Origin: Zhengitettix transpicula | Taxonomy: Eukaryota; Arthropoda; Insecta; Orthoptera; Tetrigidae | Assembly (NCBI GenBank): GCA_037074705.1 | Contig: CM073591.1 | Coordinates: 86,470,032-86,534,031 of the forward strand | Direction of reading: 5' to 3' | Length of the DNA: 64,000 bases | In this document: positions 21,066 through 32,965 of the stretch, piece by piece | Layout: every line of letters starts with the position of its first letter | Numbering within the stretch: position 1 is the first letter of the stretch | The notes under the pieces: model-generated | Databases searched by the model: none | What the model was told of the DNA's origin: nothing | Seen by the model: the letters and a program-made list of their open reading frames with translations, nothing else | Program-made: the position numbers and the translations under genes

Positions 21066-22151
21066 AAAACATTTACTGGCCCGTTTTCATTGTAACACGA
21101 CGATCAGCTGCCTTGCACACTACCAATACTAACAGAAACGAACATATGTTGACACATAATTCAAACTACCATATATTTTTGTTTTCAAATAGTCTCGACT
21201 AAAACACAATCACAGACAGGTACTAACAAAAAGTTATACTCAATTCGTTACTGCACAACAATTTGTGAGCAAATTGTTTCTATGATACAAAAATCGAGAA
21301 TCCTAAGAGCCCTGGTATGTGAGTAACCTGTCTTTAAATAATGATCCAGGCTAACATTCATCAAGGATATAATTCAATAAATGCAATGAAACATCATGAT
21401 AGACTTGAAATACACATGAACTCAATCATACAACCATTTCTGAAACATAAAATCATCAAAAGACTCAAGAAATACTGGCCAATTGACCTGAAAATGTTGT
21501 AACCAAAGAACCGATCAGGACATTAGTGAATGCCATTAAGTAAATGAATTCGAAGTCAATAAAAACAGCTCATAGAATATGTGTTTCTGATTGATTATTA
21601 AATAATAAGATGTCTCAGCTGCTCGACTTCAAAGAACTCCTGAACGTCAAACGTAGTATCAACCTTTTCAAAACAAACGGTAATAATACTGGTTATTGTA
21701 CGATGGACCGATCAGTTCTCTGAACAGACAAGCACAACCTTAGTCTCTATATCTAGCGTAAACTTTTCCGTTAAATAATTATTTTACAGCTTTCCCGACA
21801 AGCAGATTAACTTATATTTTGCAGCTAATACGCCGTACAGGAAACAGATTAGCTAAATATGTGCTACCTAGTTTTAGATGAATTAAAACTGTGTACAATT
21901 TTTCGTCTTCGGTTCTATTTTCCTGCTCCTGTTTTTAGCAGAACACCCATGGCCACATTCCTTCATAGCTGCGGACAGGAGTCGAATACCAACAAATGAT
22001 GGTAGTTCTTTGTTCATAGTGATGTGACAGCAAAAATGTGTCTAGCAGTTTTCTGATAAATTTTTTTATAAAATTCTGGCGTAGTAATTAGAATAATTTA
22101 TGTTTTAATTCAGTTCAGCACTATAAGATCTGTGACGAAACCTGTTTCCTT
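21066..22151. other. AT-rich stretch, nothing recognised
   Basis: No gene or repeat recognised. Confidence 0.45.
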
Positions 22152-22415
22152 ATAAGAGGGCTAACGAAGAATAATGGTCGAATCACGCTATACGTAACGT
22201 CAACGTCCCGTCACGTACCGGCAACGTCATGTAAACTGCTGTCCATTCACACTACACCGTCATAAAACCGACAATTCGTGCGTTTTACGAATTTTCTTGT
22301 TCACTAGTATAAGCTGTTGGTCACAGTACCGAAATTTAATACAGATAATTTGGCAATAAGTGCATTAATATTAGCCGAGGAAGAAGAGAACTCCATTCAC
22401 TCTAAAATAAATAGG

Positions 22416-22640
22416 GATCCCAAAAATATTAACTAAGAGAAAGCTTGTTGGAGAATACAATACATTAGTTAAGGAATTAGAAGATGACTAAATTTCTTTT
22501 TACAAATATTTTAGAATGTCTCAATATCAGTTTTACATGCTTTTTTCTAAAATTGGAAAGAGCATTCAAAAATAAAATTCTAAATTTCTCGAAGCAATTA
22601 CTTCTAAGGAGAAGATAAGAGTTTTTAAGGTAAAAGATAA
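22416..22640 (+). pseudogene. Harbinger transposase, N-terminal relic
   Basis: The plus-strand frame reads GIPKILTKRKLVGEYNTL, then VKELEDD, a stop, then FYKYFRMSQYQFYMLFSKIG, and after a further stop EAITSKEK. This follows the N-terminal layout of PIF/Harbinger DDE transposases: R.....GEYHTLV.EL..D...F..YFRMS...F..LL..I, then I...ERL. No DDE region follows, and the frame has at least two stops, so it is a remnant. Recognition is by motif order. Confidence 0.78.
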
Positions 22641-22680
22641 ATAAAATGCAATTAAATTTGTTTTAACTATTTGTATTTAG

Positions 22681-22763
22681 TAAAAAAAATTAGAAAACTT
22701 CTTGTGGGACATGTTGTACGACTCTTCATAGAGCACATTCTCAATAAGTATTTCGTCATCCAT
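22681..22763 (-). pseudogene. MADF/Myb-like accessory protein of Harbinger, N-terminal relic
   Basis: Minus strand from the ATG at 22,763-22,761: MDDEILIENV, then LYEESYNMSHKKFSN. MADF domains begin with (D/E)..LI..V....LYD.SH..Y.N, and the spacing fits. In complete Harbinger transposons this DNA-binding protein helps the transposase. Only the first 25-28 codons remain before A/T-rich sequence. It points towards the transposase relic, so the two genes were convergent. Confidence 0.65.
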
Positions 22764-23102
22764 TTTCACTTTAAAATGACACAGACACTTTGTTGGCACA
22801 CAAACTAGTCGGTATCCAAAATGGCAAGCTAAATACGGGAACGGTCCGGTTCTACATTCACACTATTCGAATGGAACAGGAACGGACAGGTTTGGAAGAA
22901 GAAACGTCACGTCAAACTATTCTTCTCGAGATACCTGGATGTTACGAAACGTTATCTGTCCGTGATGTTGGTTGTCTGTCTGAACAGTACCATTCAAAGT
23001 ACGTGGTATAATATTTCACGCGACGTTGCCGGTCCGTGACGGGTCGATGACGTTACATACAATGTGAATTGACCTTAAATTTCTTCCCGTTAGTCCTCTT
23101 AT

Positions 23103-23606
23103 GAATAATTAGTAGATTATTCTAATACTCAACGTTATTATATATAAATTAGAAGAATAACAATGCGGTATTTCATTAATCTCAGTACCCTCAAAACTGT
23201 GATATTATATTTACTGATAATTAATGTAGTATTTTCAGAATCAAAATAATTCGTCTAGGAAGTATTGAATATCAGAATTCGGCTGCAAAACGTTGTGACT
23301 GAAATGGTTCAACGTATTATACCATTTTTCTGTAGGCTACTGAAATTAATTCAGTTAAGTAATAATTACACTAATGCCTACAGTATCATTATAAGCTGCG
23401 TTTAGCTATTTTTATAGCTGAAATTGTACTAAACCTTCATTAACGTGTTTTATAGAAAAATGGCTGCTCGTGTACTAATATTAACATATTACATATTTAG
23501 TGCATCCTGTGAAATAATTTCCCAGTTAATTGTTTCTCTGGACATTCTTCAGGCGATGGGTTTATTTTGACAAATTTAGCCAATAAGATGATTATTACCA
23601 TCGTTC
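23103..23606. other. AT-rich stretch, nothing recognised
   Basis: No gene or repeat recognised between the Harbinger element and the next family A copy. Confidence 0.5.
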
Positions 23607-24116
23607 GTTTTTTTTAGGGCAACAGGCTACATGAGGGTAATCCACTTAGGGCAACTCCCCTTTAATAGCATAGGAAGACATTTGAAAGGGGGGATGCGGA
23701 AGGGTAGAGGAAGGTAGCCAAGGGTTAACTAGGGCCCCCGGGCTATATTTTAAGGATCCTACCTGGCATTCGCCTAAAGAAATGCAGGGAAACCCCTAGA
23801 AAAACCTGCATCAGGTAGGTCGAGCATTGGGTACTTGTCCCACGCCCTTCCGATAGCGGGAGAGGAGTTTGCTGTGGGGACGCAGCATTCCCTTCTCCGT
23901 GCCTCGACGAGTTTAGGAGGCAGCTGGCCGACTATTCCAATGGGAATAGCGAACAACTCTTACCGTATGCCCAAGGTCTGCGACCCCGGAACATACACCT
24001 CTCAAAACAGGTCGAGGTGCCTCGGCTTGTGGGAACCTTAGTTCAAAAACGGAGAGGAAAAGGCATACCCAAAGATAGCCACTTCGTATCTCTCCTAAAA
24101 GGTTCTGCCTGCGAGA

Positions 24117-24120
<4 letters not shown>
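23607..24120 (-). mobile_element. Family A SINE-like retroelement, subfamily 1, near full length
   Basis: Minus-strand copy with its A-tail shown as T8 at about 23,608-23,615. It has all core blocks and ends at the half-hairpin GCCTGCGAGAGAAT (24,107-24,120). Beyond that point lies a pure AT dinucleotide tract where the rest of the 5' hairpin would be. It is very similar to the copies at 25.7 and 33.8 kb. Confidence 0.92.

Positions 24121-24154
<34 letters not shown>
24121..24154. repeat. (AT)17 microsatellite at the 5' edge of a family A copy
   Basis: A pure AT dinucleotide run of 34 bp that begins exactly where the family A hairpin is broken. Confidence 0.95.
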
Positions 24155-24157
<3 letters not shown>

Positions 24158-24589
24158 AATAAGAAAATAAATAATTTTATTAAGTTGACGTCAGGGGTTA
24201 CGCCTTCTCGGCCGTTGAGTCTCCTGCCCGCCGAACTTGTAGTCATGAAGCACTCATTTACATTAACGTGAATTTACTGAAGATTATAAAGGGTTAAAAT
24301 GAATGTTTTAGCACTCATCAATTCTAAAAACAAATATTTATTAACTCTAGAATACATTTGATTATTTACAACTCATTTTACTTTAAAATTTTGGGTGCAG
24401 CAAATTTTACAAAATTATCACAAAAGTTACACCGGCTTTAATTAAGCATAAAATGTGTTAGATGACTATTTTACAGGGTGTTTTGGGGTCAAGATTCAGA
24501 AACAGAGCTTTCAGTTTCACTGCGTATAATTTAGCTAAATGGAAGTACCTAATTGAATTAAAATTGTGACGTTTTCGATCTTACAGTTT
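24155..24589. other. AT-rich stretch, nothing recognised
   Basis: Mostly AT-rich; a small GC-richer patch lies at 24,185-24,260. No gene recognised. Confidence 0.45.
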
Positions 24590-24835
24590 GTTATATGTAC
24601 TCGGTACCACTAAAGCTTCAGAAACGGTCTCCGTACGGTAATTGGGGCACGTAGATAGATGTGGAATGGTCCCTCTGCGGCCGGTAGAATGAGAGTAGTT
24701 TGCTGCTGCCAAAACAGCATAATATAGCTGTTTCCTCCAAATAAGCACTTGGGCAGGTCACCGCATTCGTTCCAGCTTGAATTCCGCGTCACAGCAGGAC
24801 TCAGAAAGGTTAATACGCCCCAATTCCATACCTTT
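24590..24835. other. GC-richer island, unidentified
   Basis: Balanced composition, with a homeodomain-type core GGTAATTGGGG near 24,638. No long open frame. Possible conserved non-coding element; not proven. Confidence 0.25.
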
Positions 24836-25712
24836 CAAAATATTAGACCTATACTAATTTAAAAAAAGCTGTTTCTGATGCTGTAAACCGCTGATTCGCT
24901 ATAATGGAGTCGACGGCTAACCGACGTGACCTGACCTGGTCAAACTCTGCTCGCCGCCTGACTCACCGATGTATTTCTTTCGTGAAAATTTCAAGATTCT
25001 GATTAATTCGCCACATACATAATTTCTATGATCCTGAGACACTGAAAAATTGTCCAATCAAAATGTTTGTTTCTATCAACGCTGCGATTATTAACAGCTG
25101 TTTTAACTGTCGTCCAAACAATACTTAGTTATTATTGCTTACAATTTTATAAACTATTAGAACAAAATAATTTAATATGCAATTATTTAAAATTAAATTG
25201 AGTATTTATTCATATCGACGAAATCAGTTCATTATTTTAAATATGGCAATTTTTCGTTACGCATTATAATTTCGATAATTTTTTGTATTACGTCGTACTT
25301 TAATATTCTCTAGAAAAACTTTTGTACTGAAAGCTTGTTATAAAATCTAACATTACTGATAACGGTAAAATATATTCATATCTAGAATAATTGGTATAAT
25401 TTCAAAATATGGAAAACATTTGAAAGAAGTTAAATGCTTGAAAAGGCGTCAAAATTTGGAGAGGTGAAATGGATTTGATTACCAATTTTAATGCTTATGT
25501 AAGGTTTCATCATAACATAGAAATTTGATATTAATTTATAAAAACTCTAGTTATAATTAAATCAATTTTTTTAAAAAAACTTTTTAAAAAATCGTTTTGA
25601 AATATTGCACTATTTGAAATGAAATTCCTGGTGCAATCTGCAATATGATTGAATACATGCATTATTACTGAAAATAATTCTACGATTAGTGGAAGGCGGA
25701 ATGAAAAGTAAG
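24836..25712. other. AT-rich stretch, nothing recognised
   Basis: AT-rich; no gene or repeat recognised. Confidence 0.5.
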
Positions 25713-26232
25713 TTTTTTTTGGGGGGGGGGGACAGGCTACATGAGGGTAATCGACATAGTGGAAACTGCCCTTTAATAGCATAGGAAGGGATTTGAAAGG
25801 GGAGATGCGGAAGGGTAGCGGAAGGTAGCCAAGGGTTAACTAGGGACCCCGGGCTATATTTTAAGGATCCTACCTGGCATTCGCCTAAAGAAATGCAGGG
25901 AAAACCCTAGAAAAACCTGCATCAGGTAGGTCGGGCATTAGGTACTTGTCCCACGCCCTTCCGATAGCGGGAGAGGACTTTGCTGTGGGGACGCAGCATT
26001 CCCTTCTCCGTGCCTCGACCAGTTTAGGAGGCAGCTGGCCGACTATTCCAATGGGAATAGCGGACATTTCTTACCGTATGCCCAAGGTCTGTAACCCAGG
26101 AACATACACCTCTCAGAACAGGCCGAGGTGCCTCGGCTTGTGGGAACCTTAGTTCAAAAACGGAGAGGAAAAGGCATACCCAAAGGTAGCCCCTTCGTAT
26201 CTCTCCTACAAGGTTCTCCCTGCGAGAGAATA
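25713..26232 (-). mobile_element. Family A SINE-like retroelement, subfamily 1, with T8-G11 tail
   Basis: Near full-length minus-strand copy. Its tail side reads eight T then eleven G (25,713-25,731) before ACAGGCTACATGAGGG, so in the sense direction the element ends in a C-run and then an A-run instead of CCCTAAAA. The 5' end is the half-hairpin CTGCGAGAGAAT near 26,221. No target duplication is obvious. Confidence 0.92.
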
Positions 26233-27632
26233 GACCTCGCGGATATTTATCTTTATAAAAATGAATTATAAGTCATTAAACCTTACTACGCTTGTATTAA
26301 GAAAGAGTCTCAGAAATCATAAAAATTTTCTTCAGTGCACCTCGATCTTCTAGGACGTGTACCTTTATATTCTTAATTTGTCCGAAGACTACAAACACCG
26401 CTTACCGTTATTTACATACAGCGTTTAGTATAATACATTTAATTTATTTACAAAGCATTTTTACCTTTAATTATTAAACTTAGAAAAGTTTATATTTACA
26501 ACTTAAGGAAATTGATGATGATGTTAGTTTAGGTCTCAAATAATACAGTGAAAATCAAAATAGTATTTAGTTTATCGTTTTATCACCATCTTATTGTACA
26601 AAATGATGGAGATATGAAGCCAGGGATTGATAGATGGATGATTAAACTCAATTACAATTAAACTTAGTAACTTGTTACTTACGATCTACAAATAACCAAT
26701 GAGGGGATGGAAGGGGTGACATTTTAATAATAATATAACCAACGATTTTAGTATAGGATCAATTGTTTTCAGGGACGCTGAAGTTAACAGTGTAACTTTC
26801 GATGTAGTTAAAATCTAATTTGAACTACGGACTGCATGTGACGGATACGTAAGGGGGTGACAAAAATAATGTGAAAACGACCGATATTCACCATTTTGCG
26901 GGTCGCTGAGTTTAGTTCTTCAATTTCTAACAACTTGTTATTTATATCTAGCCGTATCAGTATCAAGTTATTCTAACCTTCTGTTACTTCTTGGCTCCTT
27001 CTATAAAATTATATTATAGCTTGAAAACAAATACTTTTAAAATACATTTCCCCTTAATGGTGCAAATGGTGGATGTAATTAAAATAGTTTCCTAGTTATT
27101 AAACGCTTCAGGGAACAACCAATTAGACATTTTTCTCTAAACTGAACAAAATACATTGTGAAAAATCAGGTTTTTCAGCGTTCGAAATTTTGTATAACTT
27201 TCGTATGGCAGATATATAATTCTTGAAAACTATATAATCATCTATAAAGCGACATAAAACTAAATCTATATTGTTCCGACCTTTTTCTAGCGGAACGTAG
27301 ACAAAATATAGGATTTGGAACGTCCGACATTTTGTTTAAATATGACGCCTAACGTTTTACAATACTTGGATCCGTTCCATGCTTTTATATACCGGATATC
27401 TAAAGTTACATCGAAATCAGCGCGATATTTTTCATTTGAAAAGCGAACAAATTGATGTGACTTTGAGGCAGGTTACATCGCATTCGGATCTTCTGATGCA
27501 TAGACCGTTAAATTATATTATAACCTAGATTATAAGAAATGTTCAGTCAAAAGTAATATTTTATTTCACTGCATTCTTAACCTAATTTGTCTAGTTTGAA
27601 CTTCAAGAGTTTTCTTATATAAACAACAATAA
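26233..27632. other. AT-rich stretch, nothing recognised
   Basis: About 1.4 kb. Composition is slightly more balanced at 26,690-27,500, but I see no repeat match and no coding frame. Confidence 0.45.
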
Positions 27633-27803
27633 TTTTTTTGAGAGTGACAGGCTACATGAGGGTAATTCACATGGTGGAAACGCGTCTTTAATAGCATAGG
27701 AAGGGATTTGAAAGGCAAATACGGAATGGGAAGAAGATGGTAGGGCCTCCTGGGCGGGTGAGGGTTTTGGTGTGGGGTCACAGCATTCCCTTCTCCGTGC
27801 CTG
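27633..27803 (-). repeat. Family A retroelement, internally deleted copy
   Basis: T7 tail, then ACAGGCTACATGAGGGTAAT and the GGAAGGGATTTGAAAGG box. It then jumps over most of the core to GGGGTCACAGCATTCCCTTC and TCCGTGCC. About 200 bp of core are missing. Confidence 0.85.
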
Positions 27804-28009
27804 ATTGCTGTGAAGTTTTGCAATAGGAAAATAAGGTTTAAATGTTCCAACATTTGGATTTACAATTGTACCTTTAATAGTTTAAATACGTAAATAAAAA
27901 TCATTTTTTCTGTCTCGTGTAAGAATCTTTAATATACATTTAAAGCAAGCTCATTTTGTCTGAAGAAAAGTAATTAGCTGTTCTGTATATAATTATAACT
28001 AACTATAAT
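27804..28009. other. AT-rich stretch, nothing recognised
   Basis: Short AT-rich interval without recognised features. Confidence 0.5.
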
Positions 28010-28645
28010 GACTGATATTTTGGAATGGATTGCTGAAGCCGGTGTATGTGACGGCGCATAAACACTGCACCACACCGATACTGGACAGCAGATGCTCGAT
28101 CATTTCGTACGCAAGATGGATAGGCCAATAAAGCCACAAGTGACGCCGAAACCCGATCTCAATTGCTGAATAATTACTCCCATGAGACACTTTCTGAATA
28201 AATCATTCTAAATTGTCAGAACGTGCGGCCAATTGTACTGCGATGAAACTGAATCACGTAAAAGGTCTCCAACGTTGCAGTGTATTTCACAATAATCGCG
28301 GATTCAGTTTTGTTCAGCCGAGATGGAAGAGATGTTGCATGGTCTGGTGCAGATATGCACTCCGTTTAATTTTTAGAATCGGACACTATAACATACATTT
28401 GGTTTGTTGGCTCCATGGGGATTCGTCCCTGACGTGTTAACTCTATACTGCCGCCGCAGGTTCCATGTCAAAGGACAATGGCACGACCACGGCATTCGCT
28501 GAACCGGTTAATTAGCTCCCATGCCAGACCAAGCTCGAGAACAAGATTAGTTTGGCTTTGTTGGTTTGCGGCTTGTCATGAACTCCACGTGAGGAAACCA
28601 ATGATGTCACGAGGCATTCAGTAACGGGGCAGTGACTGATCTCAT
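28010..28645. other. Long GC-richer island, unidentified
   Basis: About 630 bp near 48% GC, the longest such block outside the repeats. There are short open frames on both strands (27,999-28,190 minus; 28,213-28,440 plus) but no recognisable domain. It could hold an exon, a long conserved non-coding element, or an old single repeat. Confidence 0.25.
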
Positions 28646-29094
28646 GGTAAATGTTGTGTTAATTTTATACCATTCTCCCGCGACATGAACAGTCATGCCC
28701 TGTCAATATGTATTACTCAACATTCTAACGAAAATATTCTAGTCATATGGACTAGACGTGCGGACGTTTGTAATAACAATATATCTTATCATCTTTATAT
28801 TGATTTATAAAGGTAAATCTGACCTAAAATGACTAATACAAATTATATTAAAATCCACAGTTTTATTACTTGTTGGTTTTAATTATTTACGAAAAATTAA
28901 CTTCGAGACAAACCATTAGGATGGCTAAAAAAATGTTGATATCAGTTAGACCAGTTAACACTACTCTAATTTCTGAGACAGACGAAATTAAATTAAATAC
29001 ACAAATTTACGTGTGGATCAAATATATAAGTAACATTGCCGAGTTAAAATTCGTAGTTAGACAAAATGTAAGGAATCTCGTTCTCTAACTTTGT
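28646..29094. other. AT-rich stretch, nothing recognised
   Basis: AT-rich; the open frame 28,870-29,088 has no known domain. Confidence 0.45.
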
Positions 29095-29196
29095 TTACCG
29101 TACATATATAGTTTCTGGTCGCCTTAAAAGCAGGACCCCATTCCAATCAACACACTTTTGCATACTTTCTTTCCACAGCTGAAGACAATTCTGATC
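29095..29196 (-). pseudogene. mariner transposase, C-terminal relic
   Basis: The minus-strand frame reads LQLWKESMQKCVDWNG, followed by VLLLRRPE. It corresponds to the C-terminal tail of mariner transposases (F..W..RM.KCI...G.YFEGD). Nucleotide similarity to the relic at 38.05 kb is visible (ACTTTGTTTA, then a CGCCTTAAAAG/CGTCTTTAAAAG segment), which supports a shared origin. The DDE/D region is not recognisable next to it. Confidence 0.6.
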
Positions 29197-30179
29197 ATAT
29201 TTTCCCGACGATGGAGTGTACATAACACGTTACATAAACGTGCTTTCAATGCTTAGTTGTGATAATATTTTGTTCTATAAAGTATTCGTTGACCATACCG
29301 TGGGGTTCCCGGATGTACGGGCTCCTCCATATCTCGTACACATTGGAATTTCATTTGGCACTGTGAAACGTTTGGTTTATATCCAATTGTTAAATGGTTC
29401 TAAATGTAGTTGTATATATTTATTTGCAGCATTAAAAACCCCAGACATTGATTGAGCCGCCCGAACTGTGATCCAAACGGAGTCCACCCAGTGCTAACCT
29501 CCGGGTAGGATCTAACATTGTAAATAGTGTAAAGATATATTCAATCCCGTAATATTACGTCGTTACGGATTACAATACTTTCATAATAGAATTTAAAAAT
29601 GTGTTATATCTGAATTTGGAAACTTTTAGATCCTCTACATCTCTTTGGAATTGTTGTACTCAGCACAAATATGATTTTAAATTTACTCTTAACTAAAAAA
29701 ACATCCTTCTGAGATCATTTTAAAATTTTTTATAAAATTTTGATTCAAGGATAAATTTTTCAAAATTTTCATCTATAATTTTAATTTTCATAATGGGCGA
29801 ATTTCTGTTGCATTTTTGTGAAAAATAAGCGTTATTCGCATCAATTAATTCGAAGCAGAGTTACCCACATAATATTAAAAATATTAAGCTTACGAAGTTT
29901 CGTGTCGTATTCTGTGTTGAGACGGGTTCGTATCAACGCGATCATTATGATTGTTTACTGAATTTTTTTAGAATATATGTATATATGGTGTTTTCTCAGA
30001 TGTTCGTTAGTAAATATCAATGTGTTATTACCTTTTATGAACCCTATTTCAATTTTCATTTACTGGTAATAAAGCCATTTCATGGAGAAAAACTAGTGGA
30101 ATTTATTTGTGAATGACTCGTTATAAATTTATTCCAATTACTTTTGGTGTTTAATTTCTTCATTAACTGATAATATTGT
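29197..30179. other. AT-rich stretch, nothing recognised
   Basis: No feature recognised. The 79-codon frame at 29,216-29,455 has no known domain. Confidence 0.45.
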
Positions 30180-30490
30180 TAGTGAAGGTACTGGGACATC
30201 ACGAATGGAAGTCATCTCTGCCGCACCATAACCCATCGGGCGACATTGGTGCTTTAAGGTTATAAACTATTATCTCTGTAGTAAAGTGGAACTGAAGATT
30301 CATTATTCGAGGATAACGAGAATTACGAGGACTGAGGAGGAGGACATAAAAGTCAAGTTAACAGCAAAGTGCGGGGGTAAGAACGGTCTTAGCCGCTAAG
30401 TATGAACAGGGAAGCTTTCACTCCTAATCCACTTGAATGGTGTCACGGATGCACAAGGCATTAACAGTTGAGTGAACAGTAGCACCAGAT
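30180..30490. other. GC-richer island, unidentified
   Basis: Balanced composition, with a purine-rich stretch (GAGGACTGAGGAGGAGGAC near 30,328). No open frame of note. Possible conserved non-coding element. Confidence 0.2.
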
Positions 30491-31231
30491 GTTCTAATTA
30501 TATAAATAAATACAGTAACTTAATAAAAATATTTAGTAATATGACATGATTTTGATTTATTAAAGTGATTTCAAAAACATAAGAAAGGTTGTTTAAAATA
30601 TCGTATTAATCTTTCCCGAATTCGTCGATGTCAATTCAATACATCATTGAAATAAATCTGTTGGTGCGAATTTAACCAGAAGTTATTTTAACTAATAATG
30701 TAAAAAACTGTCGATTCCTCGTAATCTGAAAAAGTTTAACCCATATTTACAAAATATAAATCCACTCTTACTGTTTAATTTTGATATAAAACAATGTGTG
30801 AAGACAATTGTGAATGTAATAATGAATAATAAAAATTTCTTAATTACATATTTGTAATAACCTCAATATATATATTACAAATTTATTTTCATTTTCATTT
30901 GTTTATTTTTATTATTACTACATATTTGACGCCACAACGTGCTGGCATTCTACCTTGTTGTTTAATTGTAATTTTACTATTTTTATTATTATTATTGATT
31001 ACTACAATATATAATATATATATATATATATATAATCTGTCTTACGGAGTGTGGATGTAAATTAAAACCATGAACTTCGAGCATAAAGGGCATCGTTCTC
31101 TGTTTCATCTTGTTGAAGAAATACTAAAGAACATAATTTTAACAATTCAAAATAAAAATAAAAGAAGAACGATTATGGGCTTTCAGAATATGTAATTGAA
31201 ACAAAATGTGTAGAAATGTGCGAATGGTTTG
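30491..31231. other. AT-rich stretch with a TA microsatellite
   Basis: Contains (TTA)n near 30,980 and a TA tract at 31,013-31,034. No gene recognised. Confidence 0.5.
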
Positions 31232-31516
31232 GTGGTAACAGCCTGCATGAGGGTAATCCACATGGTGGCAACTCTCCTTTGATAGCATGGGAAGGGATTT
31301 GAAAGGGGAGATGAGGAAGGTAGCCAAGGGTTAACTAGGGCCCCCGAGATATAGTTTAAGGATCCTACCCGGCATTCGCCTAAAAGTGATACAGAAACCT
31401 GCATCACGTAGATCGGGCAGTTGGTACATGTCCCACGCTCTTCCGATAGCGGGAGAGTGGTTTTCTGTGGGGTCGCAGCATTCCCTCCTCAGTGCCTTGA
31501 CTAGTTTCGGAGGCAT
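31232..31516 (-). repeat. Family A retroelement, 5'-truncated copy
   Basis: Runs from ACAGCCTGCATGAGGGTAAT to TTGACTAGTTTCGGAGGCA. It lacks the 5' half of the element. The AAAGTGAT variant places it near subfamily 2. Truncation at the 5' end fits incomplete reverse transcription. Confidence 0.9.
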
Positions 31517-32689
31517 TGATTAAGATGTAAAGAGAAAATCATTAAATAATAACTGCAGGAAACTAATAATCATTAAAATAATAAATACGGTAACAAAAAC
31601 ATCAGAGAAACAGCGGCTACATATACTTTGCAAAGAAAGCTTCGAGAGTTTTTAATCTGTAGATCTGAGAGTGTTTTTAATCGGGGTCGGTAGAGATTCG
31701 CGGCAATAGTTGCGGAGTTGCTCTACTGGAGATTATCGCCAGGACGTAAAACCGACAACAAATTTTACTGAAGTCCGCCAAAGGGCATCCGTATTCCATG
31801 GATAATTGAGTAGTAAGTAATGTTACTTAACTATTTTACGATTAGCCATTCCTTTTGTTTTTTCTTTCTTCAATTTTCATTTTTATATGCATAATCATCA
31901 CTATTCCTGACTTGTCACCACAAACTTGTGAAAAAGTCAACGAAGATGAAGAAATAATAATAATAGTTGTAGTTAGTTTAGCTAATTATATTCATACTAA
32001 AATAAAAATATATAGTTAGTTAATAAGCCCCGACCCCTTAGGTACATATTTATTGCATATTCAGAAATATATGTTCGAAAAATGGAAATTCGATAAAATG
32101 AAGTTCAACATTTTTTTATATTGTGATATTATATTATAAAAATAGCATATATTAAATTAAAGAAAGTATAATGTACTACATCCAGAATATGACAAAAACG
32201 TTTTTCGCTTTCTTTAAAAATCTATATGTTACATAAGTGCTTCATTAGAGACAAACTATCACATAAGCCTAATTAGTAAACACCACCAGCAATTAAATCG
32301 AAATCTGCATTAAATAGATATAATTCGTAAAATTAATAATTTTGAAAAATCATACTATGTATTGTTTATAGGTTCATTTGTGGCAACGTCATTGATTCAA
32401 GTTATAATTTCATACCAGAGTCTTAATAATAATGTTTTTATTTGTTTGGGTATTGTGAGTCTGAGTTAACAATTTCCATATTTTAAGATGTCATTTTGCA
32501 TGCTTTCAAAATGTTACCATCCTAGGCATTAATACAGTTGTTATTTAAGTAACATTCTCATATTGTTTTTACAGATATAGAAAATAACTATACTCTTGGA
32601 TTCTTTTTGTTTATGACCCGTTATAAAAGTAATATAAATATATATTAATTACTTTAGTTTGGTTTTACTAACGTGTTAAGTTTTGTTGT
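31517..32689. other. AT-rich stretch, nothing recognised
   Basis: AT-rich sequence with a slightly GC-richer part at 31,650-31,800. No gene or repeat recognised. Confidence 0.5.
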
Positions 32690-32965
32690 ACGCTCTATAG
32701 CTTCGCACATCGAATAAACTTGGAGGTCCGACGCTGAAAGCGCCGACCTTGCTTCGTTGGATCATTTCATTAACGAGTTCTCAAACAATGGCACGCACAT
32801 CCACTAACGATGCGCCCTGCTCTAACAGCATCTCTTTAAATTGAATTCACTTCGCTAACAATGTCTGAAACGCTAGTATACTGTTGTCATGGGAAGAAAC
32901 AAGATTTCTTTTAAGCAAGCTTCCCCTGGTAAAGAAGTTCTTTTAAGGAGCTTGCCCTCCACAAT
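32690..32965. other. GC-richer island, unidentified
   Basis: Balanced block with an imperfect inverted repeat GGTCCGACGCT...AGCGCCGACC at about 32,726-32,749. No coding frame. Confidence 0.25.

Larger units (their letters stand above)
22152..23102. mobile_element. PIF/Harbinger-type DNA transposon, internally deleted
   Basis: The ends are inverted repeats of about 85-90 bp with small indels. The left reads TAAGAGGGCTAACGAAGAA, with TACGTAACGTCAACGTCCCG and TCACGTACCGGCAACGTC further in. The right, reversed, reads TAAGAGGACTAACGGGAAG, with TATGTAACGTCATCGACCCG and TCACGGACCGGCAACGTC. The flanking three bases are TTA on the left and TGA on the right, near the TWA target duplication of Harbingers. 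Inside are two opposed protein relics: the N-terminal region of a Harbinger transposase (plus strand) and the N-terminus of a MADF/Myb-like protein (minus strand). These are the two proteins that autonomous Harbinger elements are known to encode. Their C-terminal parts, including the DDE triad, are missing. Confidence 0.82.
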
